From positions 28,288 through 92,287 of the forward strand of contig NZ_JACJVO010000050.1 of the NCBI RefSeq assembly GCF_014212055.1: a stretch of DNA of 64,000 nt, in the 5' to 3' direction. Both the position numbers and the translations under genes were made by a program. Positions 49,495-57,475 of this stretch are shown piece by piece. The stretch comes from Cohnella zeiphila. Lineage in GTDB: Bacteria; Bacillota; Bacilli; Paenibacillales; Paenibacillaceae. How positions within the stretch are numbered: position 1 is the stretch's first letter; each line of letters begins with the position of its first letter. The notes beneath the pieces were generated by a model. The model had not been told where the DNA came from. It searched no databases and saw nothing but the letters and a program-made list of their open reading frames with translations.

Positions 49495-50016
49495 ATGATG
49501 CTTCTCAACGTTCAAGAGCTGGCTCAGAGCAAGGAGCCGGCCCGCTTAGAAGAATCGTTCGACGCTTCGGATGCGTTCGCGAGCATTCGCGACGCGGTTC
49601 CGATCAGTCCCGTCTCGGCCAAGCTGACCGCTTCTTACGCGGACGGCGTAATCGAAGTGACGGGCACCGTCAGCTGCAAGATCCGGCTTTCGTGCTCGCG
49701 CTGCCTGGAGCCGACGGCGGAAGAGCTCCGCATTCCGTTCGAGGAGACCTTCAAGGTCGTATCGAAGGAGACGCGGGAGCCGTCCGAGCCGGACGACGAC
49801 CTCTTCGTGCCGATCGAAGGCGAACGCCTCGAGCTGCGGCCGTACGTCCTGGAAGAGCTGATCGTTCAGCTGCCGCTGGCGCCGCTGTGCCGGGAGGACT
49901 GCAAGGGGCTCTGCCCCGAGTGCGGGACCAACCGCAACGTAGCGGAATGCGGCTGCTCCGCGGACAAGGTCGATCCGAGGCTGGAGGCTCTCAAGAGCTG
50001 GTTCAGCCCGGAATAA
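49495..50016 (+). CDS. ylbN: DUF177 (YceD) family protein YlbN
   Basis: A 173-residue protein of the YceD family, found before rpmF throughout bacteria and linked in some species to 23S rRNA accumulation. It contains the ISCKIRLSCSRCLEP-type CxxC pair (SCSRC) and the C-terminal zinc-ribbon-like CREDCKGLCPECGTNRN. The start may be ATG 49495 or ATG 49498; GGAG lies at 49485-49488. It is co-transcribed with rpmF from the promoter at 49441. Confidence 0.9.
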   Translation: MMLLNVQELAQSKEPARLEESFDASDAFASIRDAVPISPVSAKLTASYADGVIEVTGTVSCKIRLSCSRCLEPTAEELRIPFEETFKVVSKETREPSEPDDDLFVPIEGERLELRPYVLEELIVQLPLAPLCREDCKGLCPECGTNRNVAECGCSADKVDPRLEALKSWFSPE

Positions 50017-50056
50017 CCGTAAGCAAGGCTATGAACGCCGATAAAGGCACAATTGG

Positions 50057-50081
50057 CAGGGGCTCCCCCAAGAGCGATCGG
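50057..50081. repeat. Fragment of the C5A4 hairpin element
   Basis: AGGGGCTCCCCCAAGAG then CGATCGG resembles the left arm and start of the interior of the dispersed element (GGGGGCTCCCCCAAAAGTAATCGG). The right arm is missing. It lies between ylbN and rpmF. Confidence 0.5.
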
Positions 50082-50139
50082 TTTCGGACGATCGGGACCT
50101 TCTTGGAGGATCCGTTCATTTGGATAAGGAGGTGGGAAC

Positions 50140-50313
50140 ATGGCAGTCCCTTTTGGCAAAACATCGAAATCCCGCAAGAACAAGCGCCGCACGCACTTTA
50201 AGCTGGTCGTGCCGGGCATGGTCAGATGCGATCAATGCGGCGAGCTGAAGCTGGCGCACCGCGTTTGCAAAGTTTGCGGAACCTACAAATCTCGCGAAAT
50301 CATCAAGCAATAA
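50140..50313 (+). CDS. rpmF: 50S ribosomal protein L32
   Basis: A 57-residue ribosomal protein with the standard start MAVPFGKTSKSRKNKRRTHF and four cysteines in two CxxC pairs (CDQCGE, CKVCGT), the zinc-binding form of L32. The ribosome site AAGGAGGTG is nearly perfect. It is too short for a 60-codon cutoff and is placed here from direct translation. ylbN-rpmF followed by the fatty-acid cluster is the conserved order. Confidence 0.95.
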   Translation: MAVPFGKTSKSRKNKRRTHFKLVVPGMVRCDQCGELKLAHRVCKVCGTYKSREIIKQ

Positions 50314-50319
50314 GAAGAC

Positions 50320-50357
50320 AACGCGTCTCGGCGTGACTTGCGTCCCGGCGCGTTTTT
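50320..50357 (+). terminator. Rho-independent terminator after rpmF
   Basis: Outer stem AACGCG/CGCGTT with partial inner pairing, followed by TTTTTCTTT. Confidence 0.65.
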
Positions 50358-50368
50358 CTTTACCGGTC

Positions 50369-50387
50369 ATTGGCACCAGGTATCAAT
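50369..50387. promoter_or_regulatory. Candidate FapR operator
   Basis: ATTGGCACCAGGTATCAAT is a 19-bp near-palindrome centred on ACC-A-GGT, close to the FapR site known from Bacillus (TTAGTACCTGATACTAA). It lies 26 bases before fapR, so autoregulation and malonyl-CoA control of the lipid operon are expected. Confidence 0.6.
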
Positions 50388-50412
50388 ATGAACCTACAAG
50401 GCGGTGGCGGTT

Positions 50413-51018
50413 ATGGAACGGCTGCCCAAACGTCAGCGTCACCAGCAGCTCAGCCGGTTGATCGAGGAAAATCCGTTTCTCACCGACCGCGAGCTTACCC
50501 GGCTGCTGAAGGTCAGCATCCAGACGATCCGGCTGGACCGGCTGGAGCTGGCCATTCCCGAGCTGCGGGAGCGGCTCAAAATGATGGCGGAGCGTTCGTA
50601 CGATTCGGTGCGGTCGCTTCCCCTGCACGAAGTCATCGGCGATATCGTCGACCTGCAGCTCGACAAGAGCGGCATTTCGCTGTTCGAGATTCGCGACGAG
50701 CACGTTTTTTCCCGCACCGGCATCGCGCGTGGCCACCACGTATTCGCGCAGGCGAACTCGCTGGCGGTGGCGGTCATCAACGACGAAGTCGCGCTCACCG
50801 CGTCGGCGGACATTCGCTTTATTCGTCCGGCCCGGCTCGGGGAGAAGTGCATCGCCAAAGCTTACGTGCGGTCGAGCGGCTCGCAGAAGGGAAAGGCGAA
50901 AGTGGAAGTGTTCACGTACGTCGGAGACGAGATGGTGTTTCAGGGGAACTTCGTGATCTACCGATCGGCGGGCGTTACGGAAGCTGGAGGGGGAGAAGCG
51001 CATGAGAATCGCCATTGA
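50413..51018 (+). CDS. fapR: Transcription factor FapR
   Basis: A 201-residue repressor of fatty-acid and phospholipid genes, released by malonyl-CoA. The N-terminal winged helix (about 1-65) has LPKRQRHQQLSRLIEENPFL and LLKVSIQTIRLDRLELAIPE; the C-terminal hot-dog domain (about 75-190) binds malonyl-CoA/ACP (GHHVFAQANSLAVAVINDEV, ADIRFIRPARLGEKCIAKAY). ATG 50413 follows AAGGCGGTGG; GTG 50404 lies inside it. It overlaps plsX by 17 bases. Confidence 0.93.
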   Translation: MERLPKRQRHQQLSRLIEENPFLTDRELTRLLKVSIQTIRLDRLELAIPELRERLKMMAERSYDSVRSLPLHEVIGDIVDLQLDKSGISLFEIRDEHVFSRTGIARGHHVFAQANSLAVAVINDEVALTASADIRFIRPARLGEKCIAKAYVRSSGSQKGKAKVEVFTYVGDEMVFQGNFVIYRSAGVTEAGGGEAHENRH

Positions 51019-51991
51019 CGCGATGGGCGGCGATCTCGCGCCGCAGGCTCCGGTCGAAGGAGCTTTGGCGGCGGCAAAGGAGTGGCCGGACACCGAGTTA
51101 CTGCTCGTAGGCAAGCCGGATGCGATAAATCCGTTCTTGGGGAGCGGCAAACCGTCCAACGTGACGATCGTGGAAGCGTCGGACAAGATCGAATCGGACG
51201 ACGAGCCGGTACGGGCGGTTCGCCGCAAGCCGAACGCTTCGATGGTGGTCGCCGGACGGATGGTCAAGGAAGGCGGCGCGGACGCGATGATCTCGGCCGG
51301 CAACACCGGCGCGCTGATGGCCGTCGGCCTGCTCGTGCTGGGCCGGATGAAAGGCATCGAGCGCCCGGGGCTGACGTCCGTTCTTCCTTCGGTGGACAAG
51401 GCGGGCGTGCTGGCGCTCGACCTCGGCGCCAACATGGACGCGAAGCCCGAGCACCTGCTGAACTATGCGCTGATGGGGAGCATGTACCGGCAGAAAGTGC
51501 ACGGCATGGCGAAGCCGCGCGTCGGCCTGCTCAACGTGGGCACGGAAGCGGCCAAAGGCAATGAGCTGAGCAAGGCGGCGTTCGAGCTGCTGTCGGCGGC
51601 GCCGATTCAGTTTATCGGCAACGTAGAGGCCCGGGACGTGCTGGAGCGCCGCTGCGACGTGCTCGTCTGCGACGGCTTCGCGGGCAACATCCTGCTCAAG
51701 GCGATGGAAGGAGCCGCGGAGACGCTGTTCAACGTTCTGAGGACGGAGCTGACTTCTTCGCTTCGCTCCAAGCTGGCGGCGGCGGCGCTTCGGCCCAACT
51801 TCCGCCGGGTCAGGCTGATGATGGACTACAAGGAGCACAACGGGGCTCCGCTGCTCGGCGTGAACGGCTTGGTCGTCAAAAGCCACGGCTCTTCCGACGC
51901 GGCCTCGACGAGGCATGCCATTCGCCAGGCGCGGATGGCGATCAACAACGGACTTATACCGGCATTGGCCGAAGAATTCGACGGAAAGTGA
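51002..51991 (+). CDS. plsX: Phosphate acyltransferase PlsX
   Basis: A 329-residue peripheral membrane enzyme that makes acyl phosphate from acyl-ACP for phospholipid synthesis. It has the family start RIAIDAMGGDLAPQAPVEGA, AMISAGNTGALMAVGLLVLG, LALDLGANMDAKPEHLLNYA and VVKSHGSSDAASTRHAIRQA. The start lies within the end of fapR after GGAGGGGGAG. plsX-fabH-fabD-fabG-acpP follow in the order known from Bacillales. Confidence 0.95.
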   Translation: MRIAIDAMGGDLAPQAPVEGALAAAKEWPDTELLLVGKPDAINPFLGSGKPSNVTIVEASDKIESDDEPVRAVRRKPNASMVVAGRMVKEGGADAMISAGNTGALMAVGLLVLGRMKGIERPGLTSVLPSVDKAGVLALDLGANMDAKPEHLLNYALMGSMYRQKVHGMAKPRVGLLNVGTEAAKGNELSKAAFELLSAAPIQFIGNVEARDVLERRCDVLVCDGFAGNILLKAMEGAAETLFNVLRTELTSSLRSKLAAAALRPNFRRVRLMMDYKEHNGAPLLGVNGLVVKSHGSSDAASTRHAIRQARMAINNGLIPALAEEFDGK

Positions 51992-52001
51992 GGCAGGGCG
52001 C

Positions 52002-52988
52002 ATGAATGGAATTCCCGTCGGTGTTCTCGGCTCCGGCAAGTATAGCCCCGAACGCCGTTTGACGAACCAGGAACTGGAGACGATGGTAGAGACGAACGAC
52101 GAGTGGATTGTCACCCGCACCGGCATTCGGGAGCGGCGCATCGCGACCCCGGAGCAAGCGACGTCCGATTTGGCGTACGAAGCGGCCGTCCGGGCGCTTG
52201 CGGCCGCCGGCATTACGGCGGACCAGCTCGATCTGATCATCGTCTCCACCGTTACGCCGGACATGTTCTTCCCGTCGACGGCATGCATCGTCCAGGAGAA
52301 GCTGGGCGCCAAGAACGCGGCGGCGTTCGATCTGTCCGCGGCTTGCACCGGCTTTATTTACGGACTGGCCAACGCTTCCGGCCTCATCGCAACGGGGATG
52401 TACCGGTACGCGCTCGTGATCGGGGCGGAGACGCTGTCCCGCATTACCGATTACACCGATCGCAACACGTGCATCCTGTTCGGCGACGGGGCCGGCGCGG
52501 TCGTGCTCGGTCAAGTGCCGGAAGGTCGCGGCTTCCGCTCGTTCAAGCTGGGAGCGGACGGCGGCGGCAGCGAGCTGCTCGCCCTGCGCGCAGGCGGTTC
52601 GCGGCTGCCGGCTTCGGAGACGACCGTCGCCGAGAAGCAGCACTTCCTGTACATGAACGGCCGCGACGTGTTCAAGTTTGCGGTTCGCATCATGGGCAGC
52701 GCGGCTGAAGAAGCGCTGGAGCTGGCCGGCATGGGCAAAGAGGATATCGATCTGCTCATTCCGCATCAGGCGAACATCCGCATCATCCAATCGGCGCTGG
52801 AGCGGCTCGAGCTGCCCGAGGAGAAGTGCATGATCAACGTCGACAGGTACGGCAACATGTCCGCGGCGTCCATCCCGGTCGCCCTGGCCGAAGCGGTGGA
52901 AGAGGGCCGGGTCAAGGAAGGAGACCGGCTGCTCATGGTCGGCTTCGGAGGCGGCCTCACCTGGGGCGCGTCGATGCTGGTCTGGTAA
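52002..52988 (+). CDS. fabH: Beta-ketoacyl-ACP synthase III
   Basis: A 328-residue condensing enzyme that starts fatty-acid synthesis from acyl-CoA and malonyl-ACP. The catalytic triad is visible: Cys in FDLSAACTGFIYGL (C115), His in LLIPHQANIRII, and Asn in RYGNMSAASIPVAL. DEWIVTRTGIRERR near the N terminus is the CoA-binding Trp/Arg region. ATG 52002 lies 11 bases after the plsX stop. In Bacillales the enzyme usually prefers branched primers; this is not readable from sequence. Confidence 0.95.
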   Translation: MNGIPVGVLGSGKYSPERRLTNQELETMVETNDEWIVTRTGIRERRIATPEQATSDLAYEAAVRALAAAGITADQLDLIIVSTVTPDMFFPSTACIVQEKLGAKNAAAFDLSAACTGFIYGLANASGLIATGMYRYALVIGAETLSRITDYTDRNTCILFGDGAGAVVLGQVPEGRGFRSFKLGADGGGSELLALRAGGSRLPASETTVAEKQHFLYMNGRDVFKFAVRIMGSAAEEALELAGMGKEDIDLLIPHQANIRIIQSALERLELPEEKCMINVDRYGNMSAASIPVALAEAVEEGRVKEGDRLLMVGFGGGLTWGASMLVW

Positions 52989-53040
52989 CGGACCCGCGCG
53001 GACGAATACGTGATTGAAAACGCGGGAGGAGCGCATAACG

Positions 53041-53970
53041 ATGGGTAAAATCGCATTCGTATTTCCGGGACAAGGTGCGCAAGCGGTCGGCATGGGGCAG
53101 GACGCTTGCGAGCGGTTCGAGGAATCGCGGGCGATCTTCGAACGCGCGGACGCGGCGCTCGGCTTCCCGCTGTCCGAATTGATTTTTCAAGGACCGGACG
53201 AGCAGCTGCGCCAGACCGCCAATACGCAGCCGGCGCTGCTGACGACGAGCGTGGCGCTGCTCGAGGCGTTCAAGCGCCGCGGGGTCAAGCCCGACTATGT
53301 CGCCGGCCACAGCCTCGGCGAGTACAGCGCGCTCGTCGCCGCCGGCTCGCTCGGGTTCGAAGACGCGGTGCGGCTCGTCCGCTCTCGCGGCTTGTTCATG
53401 GAGCAGGCCGTGCCGAGCGGACAAGGCGCGATGGCGGCGACGCTGGGCGCCGAGCGCGAGGCGCTCGAAGCGCTCTGCCGCGACATCTCGGCTTCCGTGG
53501 GTCTCGTCGAGCTGGCCAACGTCAACTGCCCCGGACAGATCGTCGTGTCCGGATCGGCGGAAGGAGTCGCGGCCGTGGCCGAACGGGGCAAGGAAGCGGG
53601 AGCCAAACGGGTCGTTCCGCTGGACGTCAGCGGGCCGTTCCACTCCTCGCTGATGCAGCCCGCCGCCGACAAGCTGGCTGACGAGCTGGCCAAAGTCTCG
53701 TTCGCCGATGCGGCGGTGCCGGTCATCGCCAACGTCGACGCGAGCCCGTTCACGTCGGGCGCGCGGCTGCGGGAGCTGCTCGTGCGCCAAGTCGTCTCCC
53801 CCGTCCAGTGGGAGGACTCGGTGAAGCGGTTGATCGCGGAGGGCGTCGACACGTTCGTGGAGATCGGATCCGGCACGGTGCTGGCCGGCCTGATCAAGAA
53901 GATCGACCGTTCGGTCAAGGTCGTCTCCGTGAACGGCGCTTCGGCCGTGCTCGAGGCCGAACTCGGCTGA
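53041..53970 (+). CDS. fabD: Malonyl-CoA:ACP transacylase
   Basis: A 309-residue alpha/beta hydrolase-fold acyltransferase moving malonyl from CoA to ACP. The N terminus has FVFPGQGAQAVGMGQ (oxyanion Gln), the nucleophile elbow GHSLGEYSALVAAG (Ser91), and the catalytic His in SGPFHSSLMQPAAD (about 200). GGGAGGAG precedes ATG 53041. Confidence 0.96.
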   Translation: MGKIAFVFPGQGAQAVGMGQDACERFEESRAIFERADAALGFPLSELIFQGPDEQLRQTANTQPALLTTSVALLEAFKRRGVKPDYVAGHSLGEYSALVAAGSLGFEDAVRLVRSRGLFMEQAVPSGQGAMAATLGAEREALEALCRDISASVGLVELANVNCPGQIVVSGSAEGVAAVAERGKEAGAKRVVPLDVSGPFHSSLMQPAADKLADELAKVSFADAAVPVIANVDASPFTSGARLRELLVRQVVSPVQWEDSVKRLIAEGVDTFVEIGSGTVLAGLIKKIDRSVKVVSVNGASAVLEAELG

Positions 53971-54014
53971 TCGCGGCGAGGAAATCCGATATCGTTGAAA
54001 GGGGAGATGATGAC

Positions 54015-54767
54015 ATGGCACGACTCGATCTGACGGGCAAGACGGCACTGGTTACCGGCGCTTCGCGCGGCATCGGCCGGGCGATCGCGATCGCGCTGGC
54101 GGAAGCGGGAGCGGACGTCGCGGTCAATTACTCGGGCAGCGAAGCGGCCGCCGCGGAGACGGCGCAGGCGATCGAAGCGCTCGGACGGCGGGCGATCGTC
54201 GTCCGGGCGAACGTGGGCAAAGCGGCCGAGTTCGACGCGATGGTGCAGCAGACGCTCGAGACGTTCGGCAAGCTGGACGTTCTGGTGAATAATGCCGGCA
54301 TCACCCGTGACAATCTAATCATGCGGATGAAGGAAGAAGAGTTCGACGACGTCATCGAGACGAACCTCAAAGGCGTGTTCAACGGCATCAAGGCGGTGAC
54401 CCGCCCGATGATGAAGCAGCGCTCGGGGCGGATCATCAACATCTCTTCCGTCGTCGGCATTCTCGGCAATGCAGGCCAGGCCAACTACGTCGCCGCCAAA
54501 GCCGGCGTCATCGGCCTGACCAAGTCGGCTTCGCGCGAACTCGCTTCCCGCGGCATCACGGTCAACGCGGTGGCGCCCGGTTATATCGAGACCGATATGA
54601 CGGGCAAGCTGCCGAAGGAAGTCCAGGACGGCATCATGGCGCAGATCCCGCTTGGCCGGATGGGCAAGCCGGAAGACGTCGCCGCCGTCGTCGTCTACCT
54701 GGCTTCGGACGCGGCCGCGTACATGACCGGACAGACGCTGCACGTCGACGGCGGCATGTACATGTAG
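54015..54767 (+). CDS. fabG: 3-oxoacyl-ACP reductase
   Basis: A 250-residue NADPH-dependent SDR for the first reduction in chain elongation. TGASRGIGRAIAIALAEAGA (cofactor), VNNAGITRDNLIMRMKEEEF, NISSVVGILGNAGQANYVAA with the Ser, Tyr and Lys (YVAAKAG) catalytic residues, and GYIETDMT are all present. ATG 54015 follows AAAGGGGAG. It is the lipid-pathway copy, in contrast to YmfI at 19600. Confidence 0.96.
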   Translation: MARLDLTGKTALVTGASRGIGRAIAIALAEAGADVAVNYSGSEAAAAETAQAIEALGRRAIVVRANVGKAAEFDAMVQQTLETFGKLDVLVNNAGITRDNLIMRMKEEEFDDVIETNLKGVFNGIKAVTRPMMKQRSGRIINISSVVGILGNAGQANYVAAKAGVIGLTKSASRELASRGITVNAVAPGYIETDMTGKLPKEVQDGIMAQIPLGRMGKPEDVAAVVVYLASDAAAYMTGQTLHVDGGMYM

Positions 54768-54803
54768 CGATCGCCCGCGCGCCGCGGGGAAACGTTTACG
54801 CTA

Positions 54804-54832
54804 TGGCTTTTTGTCCATGATTCACGTATAAT
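54804..54832 (+). promoter_or_regulatory. Candidate promoter of acpP
   Basis: TATAAT at 54827-54832 with a weak -35 (TGGCTT, 54804-54809, spacer 17). An extra promoter here would raise acyl carrier protein output above the upstream genes. Confidence 0.45.
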
Positions 54833-54853
54833 ACGTTAAGGGAGGTGAACCGG

Positions 54854-55087
54854 ATGTCCGATGTATATGAACGCGTGAAGCGCATCGTAGTCGAACGCCT
54901 GGGGGTTGAAGAGGCGGAGGTTACGAGCGAAGCGAACTTCAAAGATGACTTGGGCGCTGACTCTCTCGATGTCGTCGAACTCGTGATGGAACTTGAAGAC
55001 GAATTCGATCTGGAGATCTCCGATGAGGATGCGGAGAAGATCACGACGGTGGGAGAAGTCGTAAATTACATACAATCTCATGCCTAA
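54854..55087 (+). CDS. acpP: Acyl carrier protein
   Basis: A 77-residue acidic four-helix protein carrying 4'-phosphopantetheine on the Ser of LGADSLDVVELVMELED (about S37). ATG 54854 follows GGGAGGTGA. A separate promoter-like -10 lies 22 bases upstream. After the stop a short GTCCCGTT/AACGGGAC hairpin (55100-55120) with only a weak T run may partly terminate. Confidence 0.97.
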   Translation: MSDVYERVKRIVVERLGVEEAEVTSEANFKDDLGADSLDVVELVMELEDEFDLEISDEDAEKITTVGEVVNYIQSHA

Positions 55088-55163
55088 ATGATCTGCCGGG
55101 TCCCGTTCGTGCAACGGGACTTCTCCACAATTACGAGCTTTTTCGCACGGGCGATTCGCGGGG

Positions 55164-55222
55164 GATCCGGGATTCGGAGGGGAACTCCCTTTCGCAGCCC
55201 GGATTTCCTCCGTTCCCGGATC
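55164..55222 (+). other. Long-stem structured RNA candidate in the fabF leader
   Basis: GATCCGGGA (55164-55172) pairs with TCCCGGATC (55214-55222), and inside it CGGAGG (55175-55180) pairs with CCTCCG (55207-55212), giving a 15-bp stem with a small internal loop and a 26-base apical region. The whole acpP-fabF gap is 277 bases, unusually long inside this compact cluster, and is not otherwise explained. Confidence 0.6.
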
Positions 55223-55364
55223 GTTTCCGTTCAGCGCTTCCGGGCAGAGGGAGCGGCGCGGCCCTGGGGAGAGGTTATCGCGAATGACGCGATGGAGACT
55301 CCCGCAGCCGAAACGCGGCGGGCTTCAAGGGCCGCTTTAACTTGGCGCAAGAGGTGAAGTCGTT

Positions 55365-56606
55365 TTGAAACAACGTGTCGTCGTTACCGGCATGGGCGTC
55401 GTCTCTTCGCTCGGTACGGACTTGAATACGTTCTGGAACGCGCTGCTCGCCGGCAAGTCCGGCGTCAGCCTGGTCGAAGCCTTCGATATGACGGAATATC
55501 CGACGAAGATCGCGGCCGAGGTCAAAAATTTCAATCCCGAAGATTACGGAATCGATAAGAAAGACGCCCGCAAGATGGACCGCTTCGTGCAGTTCGGGCT
55601 GGTCGCTTCCTTAAGCGCAATCAAGGACGCCGATCTTCGCATCGGCGAGAACGCGGATCCCGAACGGGTCGGCGTCAGCGTCGGCTCCGGCATCGGCGGC
55701 CTGGGGACGTGGGAGGACCAGCATACCATTCTGATGGAAAAAGGTCCGCGCCGCGTCAGTCCGTTCTTTATTCCGATGATGATCGCCAATATGGCCAGCG
55801 GCCAAATCTCCATCGCCACCGGCGCCAAAGGGCCGAACACGACGACCGTGACCGCCTGCGCGACCGGTACCCATTCGATCGGGGACTCGTTCAAGCTGAT
55901 CCAGCGCGGAGACGCGGAAGTGATGATCTGCGGCGGCGCGGAAGCGACGATCCGACCGATCGCGATGGCCGGCTTCAGCAACATGCGGGCGATGAGCACG
56001 CGCAATGACGAGCCCGAGAAGGCAAGCCGCCCGTTCGATATCGATCGCGACGGCTTCGTTATGGGCGAAGGCGCGGGCGTGCTCGTGCTGGAATCGCTGG
56101 AGCATGCGCAGAATCGCGGAGCGCGGATTTACGCCGAAGTAATCGGCTACGGCATGAGCGGCGACGCGCACCACATGACCGAGCCGGATCCGGACGGGGC
56201 GGCCCGCTGCATGAAGCGCGCGGTCAAGGACGCCGGCATCGAACCGGAAGCGATCGAATACATTAACGCGCACGGCACGTCCACGCCGGTCGGCGACAAG
56301 TCGGAGACGACCGCCATCAAGGAGACGTTCGGCGACCACGCTTACAAGCTGGCGGTCAGCTCGACCAAGTCGATGACGGGCCATATGCTGGGCGCCGCCG
56401 GCGGCGTCGAGGCGGTCATCCTCGGCCTGGCTCTGCAGAACGGCATTTTGCCGCCGACGATCAACCTGGATCGTCAGGATCCGGAGTGCGATCTCGACTA
56501 TGTGCCGAACGAACCGCGCCGGGCCGACATATCGGTCGCGCTGTCGAATTCCTTCGGCTTCGGCGGCCATAACGCCACGATCATTATGCGCAAATACGAA
56601 GCCTGA
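55365..56606 (+). CDS. fabF: Beta-ketoacyl-ACP synthase II
   Basis: A 413-residue elongation condensing enzyme. The catalytic Cys is in TTVTACATGTHSIGDSFKLI (C164) and the two His in EYINAHGTSTPVGDKSE and STKSMTGHMLGAAGGVEAVI. The start is TTG 55365 with AAGAGGTGAAG upstream. It is 277 bases from acpP and has its own long leader; in B. subtilis fabF is elsewhere with fabHA. Confidence 0.95.
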   Translation: MKQRVVVTGMGVVSSLGTDLNTFWNALLAGKSGVSLVEAFDMTEYPTKIAAEVKNFNPEDYGIDKKDARKMDRFVQFGLVASLSAIKDADLRIGENADPERVGVSVGSGIGGLGTWEDQHTILMEKGPRRVSPFFIPMMIANMASGQISIATGAKGPNTTTVTACATGTHSIGDSFKLIQRGDAEVMICGGAEATIRPIAMAGFSNMRAMSTRNDEPEKASRPFDIDRDGFVMGEGAGVLVLESLEHAQNRGARIYAEVIGYGMSGDAHHMTEPDPDGAARCMKRAVKDAGIEPEAIEYINAHGTSTPVGDKSETTAIKETFGDHAYKLAVSSTKSMTGHMLGAAGGVEAVILGLALQNGILPPTINLDRQDPECDLDYVPNEPRRADISVALSNSFGFGGHNATIIMRKYEA

Positions 56607-56626
56607 ACGAAGGGCGCGAACGCGCG

Positions 56627-56657
56627 AAGCAGGCGGCGCTTATGCCGCCTGCTTTTT
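56627..56657 (+). terminator. Rho-independent terminator after fabF
   Basis: 10-bp stem AGCAGGCGGC/GCCGCCTGCT, six-base loop, then TTTT. Confidence 0.9.
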
Positions 56658-56663
56658 AAGTTC

Positions 56664-56720
56664 CGGGGGTCCCCGCAAAGTGCTTGATTATGATTAGAAG
56701 CAAATCGTCACGCTGCGGGG
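56664..56720. repeat. Diverged C5A4 hairpin element upstream of rnc
   Basis: The copy keeps the layout GGGGG-TCCCC...GATTA...GAAGCA...CGTCAC...GGGG. Left arm CCCCGCAAAGTG (56671-56682) pairs with CACGCTGCGGGG (56709-56720). Compared with the standard arms, pair 5 changes from C-G to G-C and pair 6 from A-T to C-G, both compensatory; pairs 8 and 9 are lost. It ends ten bases before the rnc ribosome site. Confidence 0.7.
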
Positions 56721-56745
56721 TTATTTAACGGGAGGTGTCCAAGAG

Positions 56746-57465
56746 ATGAGCGAACCCTTGAAGCTGCTGCAGGAGAGGTTGAACTTGCGGTTCCGGAACG
56801 GCGCCCTGCTGCGCCAGGCTTTCACCCATACGTCCTACGTGAACGAGCAGCGCGGCGCCCGCGTCGAGCATAACGAGCGGCTCGAATTTCTCGGCGATGC
56901 CGTTCTGCAGCTGACCGTATCCGAAGCGCTGTACCGGATGTACCCGGACCGTCCGGAAGGGGAATTGACCCGTCTGAGGGCCGGCATCGTATGCGAACCT
57001 TCGCTTGTCCGTTTTGCCGAGGCGCTCGATTTCGGGCAGGTCGTGCTGCTCGGCAAAGGGGAGGAGCAGACCGGGGGAAGAAGCCGCCCTTCCTTGCTGG
57101 CGGACGCGTTCGAGGCGTTCGTGGGAGCGTTGTATTTGGACCAGGGGCTGGAAGCCGTGCGCGCTTTTTTGGATGCGCACCTGTTCGCGCATTTGCCCAA
57201 GGAGAGCCGGCTGCCGCTCAAAGACCACAAGACCGAACTGCAGGAGAAGGTGCAGCAGTGGAACCTCGGCTCGCTCGAATACCGCACGGTCGAAGAGAGA
57301 GGGCCGGCCCACGATCGGGAGTTCGTCGTGGTCGTCGCGGTCGGGGAGCGGACGCTCGGCGAAGGGGTCGGCCGCTCGAAGAAGGAGGCGGAGCAGCGGG
57401 CCGCGTCGCGTGCGCTGCGCCTGCTGCAGGACGGCGGGGGTTTCTCCAAAGAACGAGAAAGGTGA
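56746..57465 (+). CDS. rnc: Ribonuclease III
   Basis: A 239-residue double-strand-specific endoribonuclease. The catalytic domain has the signature HNERLEFLGDAVLQLTVSEA (about 42-61) and later Asp/Glu in LADAFEAFVGALYLD; the C-terminal dsRNA-binding domain (about 165-235) has DHKTELQEKVQQWN and GVGRSKKEAEQRAASRAL. GGGAGGTG precedes ATG 56746. The order rnc-smc-ftsY is conserved. A hairpin repeat in its leader is a possible substrate for self-cleavage; this is inference. Confidence 0.95.
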   Translation: MSEPLKLLQERLNLRFRNGALLRQAFTHTSYVNEQRGARVEHNERLEFLGDAVLQLTVSEALYRMYPDRPEGELTRLRAGIVCEPSLVRFAEALDFGQVVLLGKGEEQTGGRSRPSLLADAFEAFVGALYLDQGLEAVRAFLDAHLFAHLPKESRLPLKDHKTELQEKVQQWNLGSLEYRTVEERGPAHDREFVVVVAVGERTLGEGVGRSKKEAEQRAASRALRLLQDGGGFSKERER

Positions 57466-57475
57466 GGGATAGCCG

